Numbered from the stretch's first letter, positions 24,199 through 34,851 are shown. The stretch is 55,241 nucleotides of DNA from Planctomycetota bacterium (GCA_016872835.1 VGYX01000015.1:1-55241); one strand, 5' to 3'. The notes: generated from the letters alone by a model not told the origin. Made by a program: numbers and translations.

Positions 24199-26825
24199 GC
24201 GCGACGCGAGCCACGCTCGTTCGTGAAGTGCGCCGCTCGCTGCAAGGCGTTCGGGCGTGGTCCATCGGTGCGGCGATCGCGCTGCTGAGCGGTGTGCCGC
24301 TGGTGGTGTCGAGCGGAAGCGTCGCCGCGCAGGCCGATCTCGGGCCATCGATCTCGATCGCGGCATGGTGTGTGCTGGTGGCCTGCGCCCTGATCGGTGC
24401 GGCGAGTGTCGCGAGCGAGCGGCGACACGGCACGTGGGATCTCATCCTTGCGGCGCCGGATCGGCCCGCCGGCGTGCTGTGGGCGAAGGGTGTCGCGATG
24501 ATCGTGGTCGCGACCATTCTCTCGGTGGGACTTCCGCTGCAGGCGCTCGCGGAGGCGATGGCAGGCTCGGTGGACGCGGCCGCGACACTCTCTGGCGTGA
24601 TTGGCCTGATCCTTGTGGGCGCGTCGGGCGGTGCGGTGGGCCTTCTTGCGGGCGTGATCACCCGGTCCGGTCTTGCGGCGACCGCGGTCGCGATGCTGCT
24701 GGTGGGACTCTGGACGCTCGCGGCCCGTTCGCTGCAGGTGATCGGGGATCCTTGGATCGCCGCGGCCGGCTTCGCGATGGATCCCATCCGCCGCGCGCAG
24801 TCGGCGATCGATGGCTTGGTGGATCTGGGCGGCGGTCTGGCGCTCGCCGGTGCGTGGGCCGGATTCGTGTGGATTGCGGCCCGGTGGGCCGACACCGCGC
24901 GCGATTCCGAACGCGCCGCCGCGTGGCGTCAGCGCTGTCTTGCGCTGGTGCTTGGCATCTCGAGCGTCGTGATCTGCGCGATCGCGTTGCGAGGTCCGGG
25001 GGCGCAGCCCTCGCGTCTTGATCTACATGGACTGTTTCGACAGCCTGCGAGTGAAACGCTCGCGCAGGCGATGCGCGCGGCGAAGGGACCGGTTCGGTTC
25101 ACGCTGATGCACCCCGGTGGATTGGGAGAATCCGCGCTTGCGGCGGCTCGACAGACCGTGCGGCGCGCGGCGGCGATCGATCCGGCCACGACATGGGAGG
25201 AGATCGACGTGCTGGATCCGCAGCAGTCGGGCTCCGCGGCGCGCGCGCTTGAGGTGATCGCCGCATCCGAGCACGAGCCGTCCGAGGCGTGGCGCCGTGC
25301 GTTCCAGGATGGGGTGGGTGCGCTCGAGCGCGTGTGCGCTTCCTCGGAACTCGCGGGGGCGTGCCAGCAGGCCGCGGCGCGGCGCGCCGCCGGGGATCTG
25401 GCCGCCAACAATCTGGGCGCGCTGGCCGCCGCGCTTCAGCGGGCAGGTGCGGAGGGCGCGTCCTGGATCCAGGCGTTCCAGACCGCCGCGGCCGCGTCGC
25501 CCGAGCGTCCGATCGGCGATGTCGAGGGTGCGGGTCGAGCGCTGGCCGGTGAACTCGGCGTGTGGGCGAAACTGCTGCGGCAGGGAGCTGACGCGGTCGG
25601 GGGTCCGGGCAGCACACGCGAACTTCGCGATGCGGCCCGTCGCATGGGCGCGCTCTCCGATGCGTGCCGGACTTCGCAGGACCAGATCGATCGCCTTCCT
25701 CCACTGCGGCTGACCGAGGTCGCGGCCGCGCTCCGAGCACCTCCGGTGGTGGTGGTCACGACCGCACACGGATGCGCCGCGGTCCCCGCATGGCGTCTGG
25801 TCGAGGGAACGCTTGCGGCCGACGAGGCGCTGGCTTCCACGCTGGCCGCGGCGCAGGGCGCCCCGCGCGCCGCTGCGGTGTTCGTGCACGCGGGACAGCG
25901 TTCGCCGCTCGAGGCGACGTCGGGTGGCGGCGACTTCGCGCTTGTGGCCGATGCGTTGCGCGGTGCCCGCATGCGCGTGGAGGCGTGGAATCCCGCACAG
26001 GCTCCGCGTCCGTCCGTGCGTGACGCGCGCACGCGCGTGTGGATCGTGGTGCCGCCGATGGAACGTCGTTCGGTCGAACCCGATGCGCCTGAGAAGGCGC
26101 TGCTCGAGGCGGCGCAGCGACTGCTTCGTGACGGCGAGCCCGTCCTCGTGCTGGCCGCGCCAAGCGTGGCGGCCGCGATGGGCTTGCAGGATCCTTGGGC
26201 GGATGTGCTGCGAGCCCAGGGCCTGCAGGCGCGAACCGGCGCGATGGTGGTGGAACTCGCGGCGCGATCCGAGAGCGATCGTCAGCTCCGCACCACGATG
26301 GATCGCGTCGTACGCGGCGATCATCCGGTGTCACGCGCCTTGCGTGGAAGGGTCTCGTGGCCGCTGCCCATGCCGCTGGAGGTGCGCTCGGCCGGCGCAT
26401 GGCAGGCGGAGACCGTGGCATGCATCGAGCCGGGCTCCGCGACGTGGATCGAGGAGGATCCTCGCGTGATCTCCAAGGGGACGGATCGCGTGCCCGATGG
26501 AAGGGGACTGCGTGCCGAGCAGTGTGTGCCGGTGCTGGCGCTTGCCGCGGGCGAGGATCGACGCGTCGCGCTCGCGGGCGGCGTCGCGTGGGCACTCAGT
26601 TCCAGCGCGGGGGTGGCGGATGCGCGTGGCGCGCTGTCGCATCCCGGCAATCGCGACCTGTTTGTCGCGGTGGTGCGCTGGCTGGCGGGCGATGCATCCT
26701 CCGCTGCAGGTGTGCAGGAGAGCGGCGCGGGCCTTGCGCGTCGCGCCCTCGTCGTCGCGTGGCTGCCGGCGCTCGTCATGCTGCTCGCGCCATGGGGCCT
26801 GCGTGCACTTGGGAGGCGAGCATGA
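24195..26825 (+). CDS. ABC-2 permease fused to a GldG-like extracytoplasmic domain
   Basis: An 876-residue membrane protein that appears to combine GldF and GldG. Residues about 20-270 hold six or seven hydrophobic segments of an ABC-2 permease (SIAAWCVLVACALIGAASVA, ATLSGVIGLILVGASGG, TAVAMLLVGLWTLAARSL, ALVLGISSVVICAIAL). A large soluble region of about 560 residues follows (PVRFTLMHPGG, IVVPPMERRSVEPDAPEKAL, VLVLAAPSVAAAMG, DHPVSRALRG). A last hydrophobic segment (ALVVAWLPALVMLLAPWGL) ends it. This matches the plan of the GldG/ABC_transp_aux family. The transported substrate is unknown. It overlaps both neighbours by four bases (ATGA). Confidence 0.82.
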   Translation: MSATRATLVREVRRSLQGVRAWSIGAAIALLSGVPLVVSSGSVAAQADLGPSISIAAWCVLVACALIGAASVASERRHGTWDLILAAPDRPAGVLWAKGVAMIVVATILSVGLPLQALAEAMAGSVDAAATLSGVIGLILVGASGGAVGLLAGVITRSGLAATAVAMLLVGLWTLAARSLQVIGDPWIAAAGFAMDPIRRAQSAIDGLVDLGGGLALAGAWAGFVWIAARWADTARDSERAAAWRQRCLALVLGISSVVICAIALRGPGAQPSRLDLHGLFRQPASETLAQAMRAAKGPVRFTLMHPGGLGESALAAARQTVRRAAAIDPATTWEEIDVLDPQQSGSAARALEVIAASEHEPSEAWRRAFQDGVGALERVCASSELAGACQQAAARRAAGDLAANNLGALAAALQRAGAEGASWIQAFQTAAAASPERPIGDVEGAGRALAGELGVWAKLLRQGADAVGGPGSTRELRDAARRMGALSDACRTSQDQIDRLPPLRLTEVAAALRAPPVVVVTTAHGCAAVPAWRLVEGTLAADEALASTLAAAQGAPRAAAVFVHAGQRSPLEATSGGGDFALVADALRGARMRVEAWNPAQAPRPSVRDARTRVWIVVPPMERRSVEPDAPEKALLEAAQRLLRDGEPVLVLAAPSVAAAMGLQDPWADVLRAQGLQARTGAMVVELAARSESDRQLRTTMDRVVRGDHPVSRALRGRVSWPLPMPLEVRSAGAWQAETVACIEPGSATWIEEDPRVISKGTDRVPDGRGLRAEQCVPVLALAAGEDRRVALAGGVAWALSSSAGVADARGALSHPGNRDLFVAVVRWLAGDASSAAGVQESGAGLARRALVVAWLPALVMLLAPWGLRALGRRA

Positions 26826-28150
26826 AGTCGTGGCGTCGATGGTCGCTGCCGATCCTCATGATCATGGCCAGTCTCGCGCTTGGCGCATGGTGGCGCGCCT
26901 CACAGGAGCGTGCGTTTCGCGAGCCGTTCCAGAGGCTCTCCCCGGATCGGATCGACATGATCGCGCTGGTGTCGCCGCGCGGAACGCTTCGATACGAGCG
27001 TCGCGGCGATCTCTGGCGGCAGGTCGAACCCTACGAGCATCCATCCGATCCCGCGGCCATCCGCATGCTGCTTGCCACGGCGAGTGATGTGGCGCCCGCC
27101 TATCGCATGGCCCTCCAGCAGGCGCCCGCGAACGCAGGGCTGGCCGAATCCGAACTCGCGCTGGAACTTGGCTCCGGCAAGGAAAGGCTGGCGCGCTTCC
27201 GGATCGGTCTGGATCATCCAGCCGGTCTCGCGTGGATCGGCGAGGAGCGATCGGGAGTCGCTGGACCCTGTCCGCCCGAACTTCGTCGACAGGCCCTGGC
27301 CGCTGCGGTCGGATCGCTGCGCGACGACCGTCTCTTCGAACTCGCCGGTGCGGACAGCGATCGCATCCGCATCGTGACGCCAGGCCCGCAGGGGGGAACG
27401 ATGGTGATCGAGCGTGGGGCCGGCGGCTGGCGCATGACTGAGCCGTTCGCGTGCCGAGCCGACGAGGCCGCGATCGCCACCTTCCTGCAGTCCGCGGCGC
27501 GTCTGCGCCACGCCGGCCAGGTGCAGGCCGACGCGGGTGACGGCGCGGTGCATGGTCTTGCCGCGCCGTCGGCCGAGGTGGCGATCCGCACCATGGATCC
27601 GGCGCGCGGCCAGGCGCGCGAGGAGAGCGTGCAGTTCGGCGCCGACTCCGGCGTGGGCGCGATCTTCGCACGGCAGGTGGGCCGGCCGCCGGTGGTGTCG
27701 GTCGAGGCTCGCCAGCTCGCGGGCGTCCTGCTTCCCGCCGGAGCGTTCATCGATCCGCGCGTGAGTGAAGTGCCCGCCGAGGACATCGTGGCGCTCCGCA
27801 TGCTCGACACCGAGGGACGGCAACGACTTCATCTCCGTCGCGATCTCGGCGTCTGGTCACGCGTTCCCGAGCAGGGCGCTCCTGAACCGATCGACGATCG
27901 ATCCGTGCGCGAACTCCTGCGATCGCTCTGCGAGGTGCGCGCCAACGCCATCGCGGGTGACCTGCCCCGCGACGAATGGCGGGTCGGCAGCATGCAGGTC
28001 TCTCGCACCGATGGCTCACAGCGACAGGTCACGCTCTGGCGGCTTCCCGATGGAGGCTGGGCGCTCCGCGAGGGTGACAGCCCCGCTCGCGTGTTCCCCT
28101 CAAGTCTTTCGATGCCTATCGAGCCCGGCGATCACGCGCCGAAGCGGTAG
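26822..28150 (+). CDS. DUF4340-type membrane-anchored protein of the Gld-like ABC operon
   Basis: A 442-residue protein with one N-terminal membrane anchor (LPILMIMASLALGAWW) and a large extracytoplasmic part. The part contains repeated modules of the form FQRLSPDRIDMIALVSPRGT then LWRQVEPYEHPSDPAAI, and GGWRMTEPFACRADEAAIAT. Such strand-plus-W-x-x-x-x-P modules fit the DUF4340 family, which commonly follows GldG-like genes. It would sit next to the extracytoplasmic domain of the previous product. Its ATG overlaps the upstream stop as ATGA. Its last 19 bases overlap the convergent ribD end. Confidence 0.78.
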   Translation: MKSWRRWSLPILMIMASLALGAWWRASQERAFREPFQRLSPDRIDMIALVSPRGTLRYERRGDLWRQVEPYEHPSDPAAIRMLLATASDVAPAYRMALQQAPANAGLAESELALELGSGKERLARFRIGLDHPAGLAWIGEERSGVAGPCPPELRRQALAAAVGSLRDDRLFELAGADSDRIRIVTPGPQGGTMVIERGAGGWRMTEPFACRADEAAIATFLQSAARLRHAGQVQADAGDGAVHGLAAPSAEVAIRTMDPARGQAREESVQFGADSGVGAIFARQVGRPPVVSVEARQLAGVLLPAGAFIDPRVSEVPAEDIVALRMLDTEGRQRLHLRRDLGVWSRVPEQGAPEPIDDRSVRELLRSLCEVRANAIAGDLPRDEWRVGSMQVSRTDGSQRQVTLWRLPDGGWALREGDSPARVFPSSLSMPIEPGDHAPKR

Positions 28151-29238
28151 TGCAGCAGCGCGTCGGGTCCGCGCCGGCGCGCCGAGAGCAACCGCATCGC
28201 GTGGCCATCCACGATGCGCGCGGTGGTGAAGCCGCGCGCCGGGCCGAAGGCTTCCTCGTCGGCAAGCAGGCGCGGGCCCACGAACACCCACGCCTCGTCG
28301 ATCAGTCCCTCGCGCAGCAGCGCGCCCGTGAGGCCGCCTCCCGCCTCCACCAGCACGTTGCTCACGTCGAACTCGCGGCGCAGCGACTCGAGCAATCCCT
28401 TGAAGTCGCTGTGCTGCTTCATGCAGCCCACGCCCAGATCGCCGAGCGCGCGACGGTGCTCGCTCTTCTCGCCGAAAGCCTTCGGAAGCGTGGTCACGAC
28501 GGTGCGATGCTCGCGCGCTGTCCGTACCACCTGGCGATCGAGCGGCAGGGAGAGCTCGGGGTCCACGATCACGCGCACGGCGTTGCGGCGCGGTCGGCCG
28601 CTGCGGCAAGTCAGGAGGGGGTCATCACGCATCACGGTGCCGATGCCGGTCAGGATGGCGTCCACGCGGCCGCGCTCGCGGTGCACCATGGCGCGGCTTC
28701 GCTCGCAACTGATCCACTTGCTGTCATGGCTGCGCGTGGCGATGCGGCCGTCGACGGTCTGTGCCCACTTGGCGATCACCCACGGCAGCGCGGTGGTGAC
28801 GCGCTTCACGAAGGGCGCGTTGAGTTCGCGCGTCTCGGGCAGCGAGAGCTGCTCGCACGCGATGCCCGCGCCGCGCAGCCACGCCTCGCCGCCCTGTGCC
28901 TGCGGGTGCGGATCGCGCTCGCCGAACACCACGCGCGCCACACCCGACGTGCGCAGCGCCTCCACGCACGGCGGCGTGCGGCCGTGGTGCGTGCAGGGCT
29001 CCAGCGTCACGATCGCCGTGCCGCCGCGCGCCTTGGCGCCCGCGCGCTTCAGCGCCTCCACCTCGGCGTGCGCGCCGCCGATCTTCCGGTGATACCCCCA
29101 GCCCACGAACGTGCCGTCACGGTCCAGCACCACGCACCCGACCATGGGGTTCGGTTCCACATGTCCGTGGCCGCGCACGGCCAGGCGCGCGGCGAGGCGC
29201 ATGAAGCGCTCGAGGTCATGGGCGGCGATCGCGGACAT
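28132..29238 (-). CDS. ribD: Bifunctional riboflavin biosynthesis deaminase/reductase
   Basis: A 368-residue enzyme for the second and third steps from GTP toward riboflavin. The N-terminal deaminase domain has GHVEPNPMVGCVV, the zinc/catalytic HAE (H57, E59) and LEPCTHHGRTPPC (C82, C91). The reductase domain (about residues 150-365) has KWAQTVDGRIATRSHDSKWIS, ILTGIGTVMRDDPLLT and LVEAGGGLTGALLREGLIDE. The ATG at 29238 is preferred because a TACCCT box ends seven bases before it. An alternative ATG at 29259 would add seven residues but begins within the T-tract of the fusA terminator. No other rib genes are near. Confidence 0.93.
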   Translation of the reverse strand: MSAIAAHDLERFMRLAARLAVRGHGHVEPNPMVGCVVLDRDGTFVGWGYHRKIGGAHAEVEALKRAGAKARGGTAIVTLEPCTHHGRTPPCVEALRTSGVARVVFGERDPHPQAQGGEAWLRGAGIACEQLSLPETRELNAPFVKRVTTALPWVIAKWAQTVDGRIATRSHDSKWISCERSRAMVHRERGRVDAILTGIGTVMRDDPLLTCRSGRPRRNAVRVIVDPELSLPLDRQVVRTAREHRTVVTTLPKAFGEKSEHRRALGDLGVGCMKQHSDFKGLLESLRREFDVSNVLVEAGGGLTGALLREGLIDEAWVFVGPRLLADEEAFGPARGFTTARIVDGHAMRLLSARRRGPDALLHYRFGA

Positions 29239-29245
29239 CGGTGCG

Positions 29246-29251
29246 AGGGTA
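29246..29251 (-). promoter_or_regulatory. -10 element (TACCCT) of ribD
   Basis: On the minus strand TACCCT ends seven bases before the ribD ATG at 29238. It lies just downstream of the fusA terminator, so ribD has its own leaderless-type promoter. No FMN riboswitch is recognisable. Confidence 0.4.
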
Positions 29252-29260
29252 TGCGCCATC

Positions 29261-29293
29261 AAAGGAAAGGGCCCGTCCATTCGGACGGGCCCT
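29261..29293 (-). terminator. Rho-independent terminator of fusA
   Basis: An 11-base-pair stem (29268-29278 with 29283-29293) closes a four-base loop. On the minus strand it is followed by TTCCTTT. It begins 31 bases after the fusA stop codon. Confidence 0.8.
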
Positions 29294-29324
29294 GCGGTTT
29301 CAATCGATCCTGACTCTCGAAGCC

Positions 29325-31439
<2,115 letters not shown>

Positions 31440-31546
31440 GGCGTGCTCGCGGTGCCCCGAGGCGGGGCCTTTTCCTTGCGGTTGCAGGGTTCAATCCCGG
31501 CCGGCGATGAAGCCATCGCGCCAAAAGCCGAGAATCGAGGAGGTTA
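31440..31546 (-). promoter_or_regulatory. fusA leader with two hairpins and a possible -10 element
   Basis: On the minus strand a TAACCT box (31541-31546) is followed by a leader of about 95 bases. It contains a six-pair hairpin GCGATG-GCTT-CATCGC (31504-31519) and a second GC hairpin GCCCCG-CCT-CGGGGC (31454-31468) close to the start. A purine run AAGGAAAAGG precedes the second hairpin. This could be a regulatory leader of an abundant translation factor; that is inference. Confidence 0.3.
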
Positions 31547-31568
31547 GGGAAAGGAAGGGGGGGCGGTC

Positions 31569-31586
31569 AAGGCTTTCGAAAGCCTT
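31569..31586 (-). terminator. Perfect 18-base palindrome after the RNase HII-like gene
   Basis: AAGGCTTTCGAAAGCCTT reads the same on both strands and starts ten bases after the stop codon of the RNase HII-like gene. As RNA it folds into a seven-pair stem with loop UCGA. There is no T-tract, only a C-rich run, so termination strength is uncertain. Confidence 0.35.
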
Positions 31587-31595
31587 CGCTTGGGC

Positions 31596-32585
31596 CTAAA
31601 CCGCGCGAACCAGCGTCTGTCGCGCCACGCCAACCTGGGCCAGCAGCGGCTCGATTTCCGCCAGAAACCGCTTCCCGTCTTGCACATAGCCCGCCGTGGG
31701 GGCCAAGCCCGGCCTGTACTTCGCGAAGAACGCGTTCAGGCGCGCCATGCGAAGTTCGCGCAGGTACTTGGCCGTCATGCTCGACAGCGCCACCGGAAGG
31801 TGCCGCGCGTCGGCCTCCACCTCGAAGTGCACGCGCAGCGTGCCGCGGCCTTCGCGCAGTTCGTAATGGCTGGCCTCTTCGGTCTCCTGCATCACGCGCA
31901 CCAAGGCGTCAGGGAAGGCGCGCGCCAGCTCCTCGCGGTAGCGCGTGCGGCCGCCGTGACGATCGCACGCAAGATCGATGTCGGCGTCGGGGTGCGCCGC
32001 GCGCAACATGCACGCAAGACGCATGGCGGCCCAGCCATTCACGGCGCCCTTGCTGCCCGCCGCGCCCGCGATGCGGTTCAGGTCTTCGGGTTCCACCAGC
32101 ACCGCGCGCGCAAGCAGCGGGCGAATGCCGGCGTGCGCCAGCGCCAGCCGCAGACGGTTCGCAGCCAGCGCGAGTTCGTCGCGCGTGTGACTGACAGGAA
32201 GCGCGGCGCAGGGCGTGGCCGCGTACCACGGCAGCGGCGGTGCGGCATCCAGACTCAGCGCCTGCAGCAAGGCATCTTCGCTGGCGTGAATCGGCACGCC
32301 TGAGTCGCCTGCGCCCAACGCCCCCAGCGCGCACAGCACGCCGCGCTCAAGGTGCCGCAGCGGGTGGCCCGCGGCGTCCTTCGCGCCCTTCAGGGTCTTT
32401 GAGTCGTCGATCGCGATGCGGCCCTTCTTGTCGTTGGGGCGGCGGCAGACGGCGGTGGCCAGGCGCCTCCACAGGTCGCTGGCATCACTGGCTGGGTCGG
32501 CCACCTCGAAGGCCCAACAGCAGACGACCAGCGGCCCAAGGAGGGGGCCGTAACCGGCTTCATCCATGCCCGCCACGATGCGCAT
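31596..32585 (-). CDS. RNase HII-like ribonuclease H-fold protein
   Basis: A 329-residue protein. The start RIVAGMDEAGYGPLLGPLVV matches the RNase HII motif (D-E-A-G-R-G-P-L-x-G-P-V), giving the first two catalytic acids. IDDSKTLKGAKD matches the D-S-K-x-L motif. DLACDRHGGRTRYREEL supplies a further Asp, and SSMTAKYLRELRM plus GYVQDGKRFL resemble the S-x-x-A-K-x-x-R-D and GYGT parts of RNase HII. The family is normally about 200-220 residues; the extra length lies mainly between the second and third motifs (about residues 75-170). The ATG at 32585 follows TACCTT by six bases. It may be a diverged RNase HII or a related nuclease of other use. Confidence 0.75.
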   Translation of the reverse strand: MRIVAGMDEAGYGPLLGPLVVCCWAFEVADPASDASDLWRRLATAVCRRPNDKKGRIAIDDSKTLKGAKDAAGHPLRHLERGVLCALGALGAGDSGVPIHASEDALLQALSLDAAPPLPWYAATPCAALPVSHTRDELALAANRLRLALAHAGIRPLLARAVLVEPEDLNRIAGAAGSKGAVNGWAAMRLACMLRAAHPDADIDLACDRHGGRTRYREELARAFPDALVRVMQETEEASHYELREGRGTLRVHFEVEADARHLPVALSSMTAKYLRELRMARLNAFFAKYRPGLAPTAGYVQDGKRFLAEIEPLLAQVGVARQTLVRAV

Positions 32586-32591
32586 GGCCGG

Positions 32592-32597
32592 AAGGTA
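32592..32597 (-). promoter_or_regulatory. -10 element (TACCTT), leaderless type, of the RNase HII-like gene
   Basis: On the minus strand TACCTT ends exactly six bases before the ATG at 32585, with no Shine-Dalgarno. It supports this start over the upstream in-frame codon at 32663. Confidence 0.45.
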
Positions 32598-32917
32598 GTG
32601 CGGGGTTGGATGTGGGGTGGCGGCCGCAGTCGCACGAAACAGTCTGGACAGGTCCGAAATCAACCCACGAATGCCATAGTTGCGAGACCCTGGAAAGCCA
32701 CAAAATTTGGGATTGAGTGAAGGGGGGGAATTTCGTTGTCACATGTGGAGCTCGATTTGGCGAGCCAAGCCGGGAGCCTGACCCGCATCGCGAAGTCAAA
32801 TCGGTTCGCCATCGTTCGGCGATCCACGGGACAAGGCCGCTGACCTGCGGTTCAGGTTGTCACTCGCCCACATGGGATGTGGGCCCTCTATCGGGGCTTG
32901 GCCCCAAGGATTCGAGG
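32598..32917. other. Intergenic stretch between divergent genes
   Basis: About 320 bases that are more AT-rich than their surroundings, without a convincing gene on either strand. It holds the RNase HII-like promoter at its left edge. At its right edge are a small hairpin GGGGC-TTG-GCCCC (32893-32905) and the Shine-Dalgarno AAGGA (32906-32910) of the secreted-protein gene. I could not pick a clear -10 box for that gene. Confidence 0.5.
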
Positions 32918-33584
32918 ATGCGAAACAATGCAATGAAGAAGTGCGCCGTGGGCGCGATGATGCGAAGCAGTCTCTTTGTCTTGTGCAGTGCCGTGGCCGC
33001 CGTTTCCGCGTCGGGTTCAGCAGGCGCCGTGGTTCTCGCCGCCTGGGACTTCCAGACCACGACCTACGGAGGCATCAGAGCCGACAGCGTCCTCGCTGTC
33101 GGCACCTACACCACTCCGCTGCCCAGGCCGTTCGTCGCCAACTTCGGGTCCGACACGCTCTTCCCCGATGGCACCAACGGATCGAGTGACTTCTACATGC
33201 GGACCACCGGTATCTACGGAGGGCCAGCAGCGACGGCCCGGGGCGAAGATGGCCGATACACCGAGCACAATGTCACTCGTGGCACCGCGATCAACGCCGA
33301 CACCTCGATCGGCATGAGCACGGACGGGGTGAATTTGGGGAAGCATCGGTCAGTGGACAAGCTCCTCGAGCACGACCTGGGGTGCCGCGACGTTCAGCGG
33401 CATCTCGGAGCTCAACGGCGCGGCATCGGCGTACATTCGAATCTCGTTCGATGGCTCCACGGGCCAGACCGGCAGCAACGGCCTGGACAACACCATCATC
33501 TCGGGCTCGGTGATTCCCGCCCCCGGCGCCGCCGCCTTGATCGGCTTTGCCGCCCTGGTCGCTAGCTGTCGCCGCAAGGCCTGA
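32918..33584 (+). pseudogene. Secreted protein with a PEP-CTERM-like sorting tail, interrupted by a frameshift
   Basis: The first frame from the ATG at 32918 gives a signal peptide (SLFVLCSAVAAVSASGSAGA), then VVLAAWDFQTTTYGG and about 140 residues ending TSIGMSTDGVNLG near 33340. The sense then continues in another frame: SIGQWTSSSSTTWGAATFSG, ISELNGAASAYIRISFDGS and finally SGSVIPAPGAAALIGFAALV followed by ASCRRKA at a TGA (33582-33584). That tail is a proline, hydrophobic segment and Arg-rich end typical of PEP-CTERM/exosortase-like signals. Removing one base in TTTGGGGAAGC (33333-33343) restores a single protein of about 221 residues. AAGGA at 32906-32910 precedes the start. A true mutation, a sequencing error or recoding cannot be told apart here. 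Confidence 0.75.
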
Positions 33585-33607
33585 GTCACTTCAACATGTC
33601 GCATCTT

Positions 33608-33629
33608 CCTGCCGCGGATGCGCGGCAGG
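33608..33629 (+). repeat. Perfect hairpin after the secreted-protein gene
   Basis: CCTGCCGCG (33608-33616) pairs with CGCGGCAGG (33621-33629) around a GATG loop. It lies just before the stronger terminator hairpin and may act with it. Confidence 0.5.
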
Positions 33630-33638
33630 CCTCCTCCC

Positions 33639-33676
33639 AAGCCCCTCGGCGCACCCACGCCGGGGGGCTTTACTTG
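33639..33676 (+). terminator. Terminator-like hairpin upstream of mnmA
   Basis: A 13-pair stem (33639-33651 with 33658-33670, one G-U pair) closes the loop CACCCA and is followed by TACTTG. The AAGCCCC/GGGGCTT arms make it work on either strand in principle, but only plus-strand genes flank it. It separates the secreted-protein gene from mnmA. Confidence 0.7.
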
Positions 33677-33686
33677 TGACCGCACC

Positions 33687-33692
33687 TACCAT
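33687..33692 (+). promoter_or_regulatory. -10 element (TACCAT), leaderless type, of mnmA
   Basis: TACCAT ends exactly six bases before the ATG at 33699 with no Shine-Dalgarno, directly after the terminator hairpin. Confidence 0.5.
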
Positions 33693-33698
33693 CTCCCC

Positions 33699-34838
33699 AT
33701 GCCCGCAAAGCCCAAGGTGCTGGTCGCCATGAGCGGCGGCGTCGACAGCTCGGTGGCCGCCGCGCTGCTGCAGCGCGAAGGTCACGAGGTGGTGGGCGTG
33801 TTCATGCGCCTCGGTTCGCCGGGTGAATCGCTCGACGAGGCGCTGCCCGCCGAGCAGGCCTGCGCCATGCCGCGCGGTGGCCTGAAGATCGGGCATCAGG
33901 GCTGCTGCAGTCTGGAAGATGCCGGCGACGCGCGCGCCGTGGCCGCGCGCCTGGGCAGCACGCTGTACGTGGTGAACTTCAAGAAGGACTTCGGCCGCAT
34001 CATCGACTACTTCGCGCAGGCCTATCACGCCGGGCACACGCCGAACCCCTGCGTGCGTTGCAACGACTGGCTGAAGTTCGGGCGCCTGTTTGATCACGCC
34101 GCGCAACTGGGCTGCGAACTGGTGGCCACCGGCCACTACGCGCGCTGCGAGCCTCGCGATGGGGCGTGGAGCCTCTGCCGCGGCCTCGATGCCGCGAAGG
34201 ACCAGAGCGCGGTGCTGTTCGGCATCAAGCGCGATCGACTGGCGCAGGTGCGCTTCCCGGTGGGCGCGCTTCCCAAGGCCGAGACGCGTCGCATGGCGAA
34301 GGACCTCGGCCTTCCCACCTTCGACAAGCCCGATTCGCAGGAGATCTGCTTCGTGCCCGATCAGGACTATGCGGGCCTGCTCGAGCGGCGTGAGCCGGGT
34401 TCGCTGCGGCCGGGAGCGATCCTCGATCTCTCCGGGCGCATTCTCGGCGAGCACGGCGGGCATCAGCGCTTCACCATCGGTCAGCGCAAGGGCGTCGGGG
34501 TGGCGGTGGGGGAACCGCTCTACGTGATCGGGAAGGACGCGGCCGCGAACACCGTCACGCTGGGCCCGCGCGAGGCGCTTGCCGTGCACGGCCTGATCGC
34601 CACGGACGCGAACTGGCTCATCGACGCGCCCGCTTCGCCGCGCGCCTGCACCGTGCAGTGGCGCGTGCACGGCACGCCCGAACCTGCTCTCGTGACCGCA
34701 CTGGAAGGCGACCGCGTGCAGGTGCACTTCGACGTACCGGTCACCGCCGTGGCCCCGGGCCAGGCCGCCGTCTTCTATGACGGCGATCGCGTGCTCGGTG
34801 GCGCGTGGATCGAGCGTACGTTGCGCGCGGGCGGCTGA
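33699..34838 (+). CDS. mnmA: tRNA-specific 2-thiouridylase
   Basis: A 379-residue ATP pyrophosphatase that thiolates uridine 34 of tRNAs for Lys, Glu and Gln. It has the PP-loop [16 protein letters not shown], the conserved [14 protein letters not shown], and [16 protein letters not shown] with the first catalytic cysteine. GHYAR and [14 protein letters not shown], with the second catalytic cysteine, complete the pair. [19 protein letters not shown] leads into the C-terminal beta domain. It should take sulfur from a cysteine desulfurase such as the iscS product earlier in the window. An in-frame start at 33618 is possible but falls inside the terminator hairpins. Confidence 0.95.
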   Translation: MPAKPKVLVAMSGGVDSSVAAALLQREGHEVVGVFMRLGSPGESLDEALPAEQACAMPRGGLKIGHQGCCSLEDAGDARAVAARLGSTLYVVNFKKDFGRIIDYFAQAYHAGHTPNPCVRCNDWLKFGRLFDHAAQLGCELVATGHYARCEPRDGAWSLCRGLDAAKDQSAVLFGIKRDRLAQVRFPVGALPKAETRRMAKDLGLPTFDKPDSQEICFVPDQDYAGLLERREPGSLRPGAILDLSGRILGEHGGHQRFTIGQRKGVGVAVGEPLYVIGKDAAANTVTLGPREALAVHGLIATDANWLIDAPASPRACTVQWRVHGTPEPALVTALEGDRVQVHFDVPVTAVAPGQAAVFYDGDRVLGGAWIERTLRAGG

Positions 34839-34851
34839 ACGCGGCCTGCCG

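Noticed and set aside
31487-31498. GGGTTCAATCCC, resembling the T-loop of a tRNA
   Set aside because: No matching acceptor, D or anticodon stems can be folded around it on either strand; it lies in the fusA leader.
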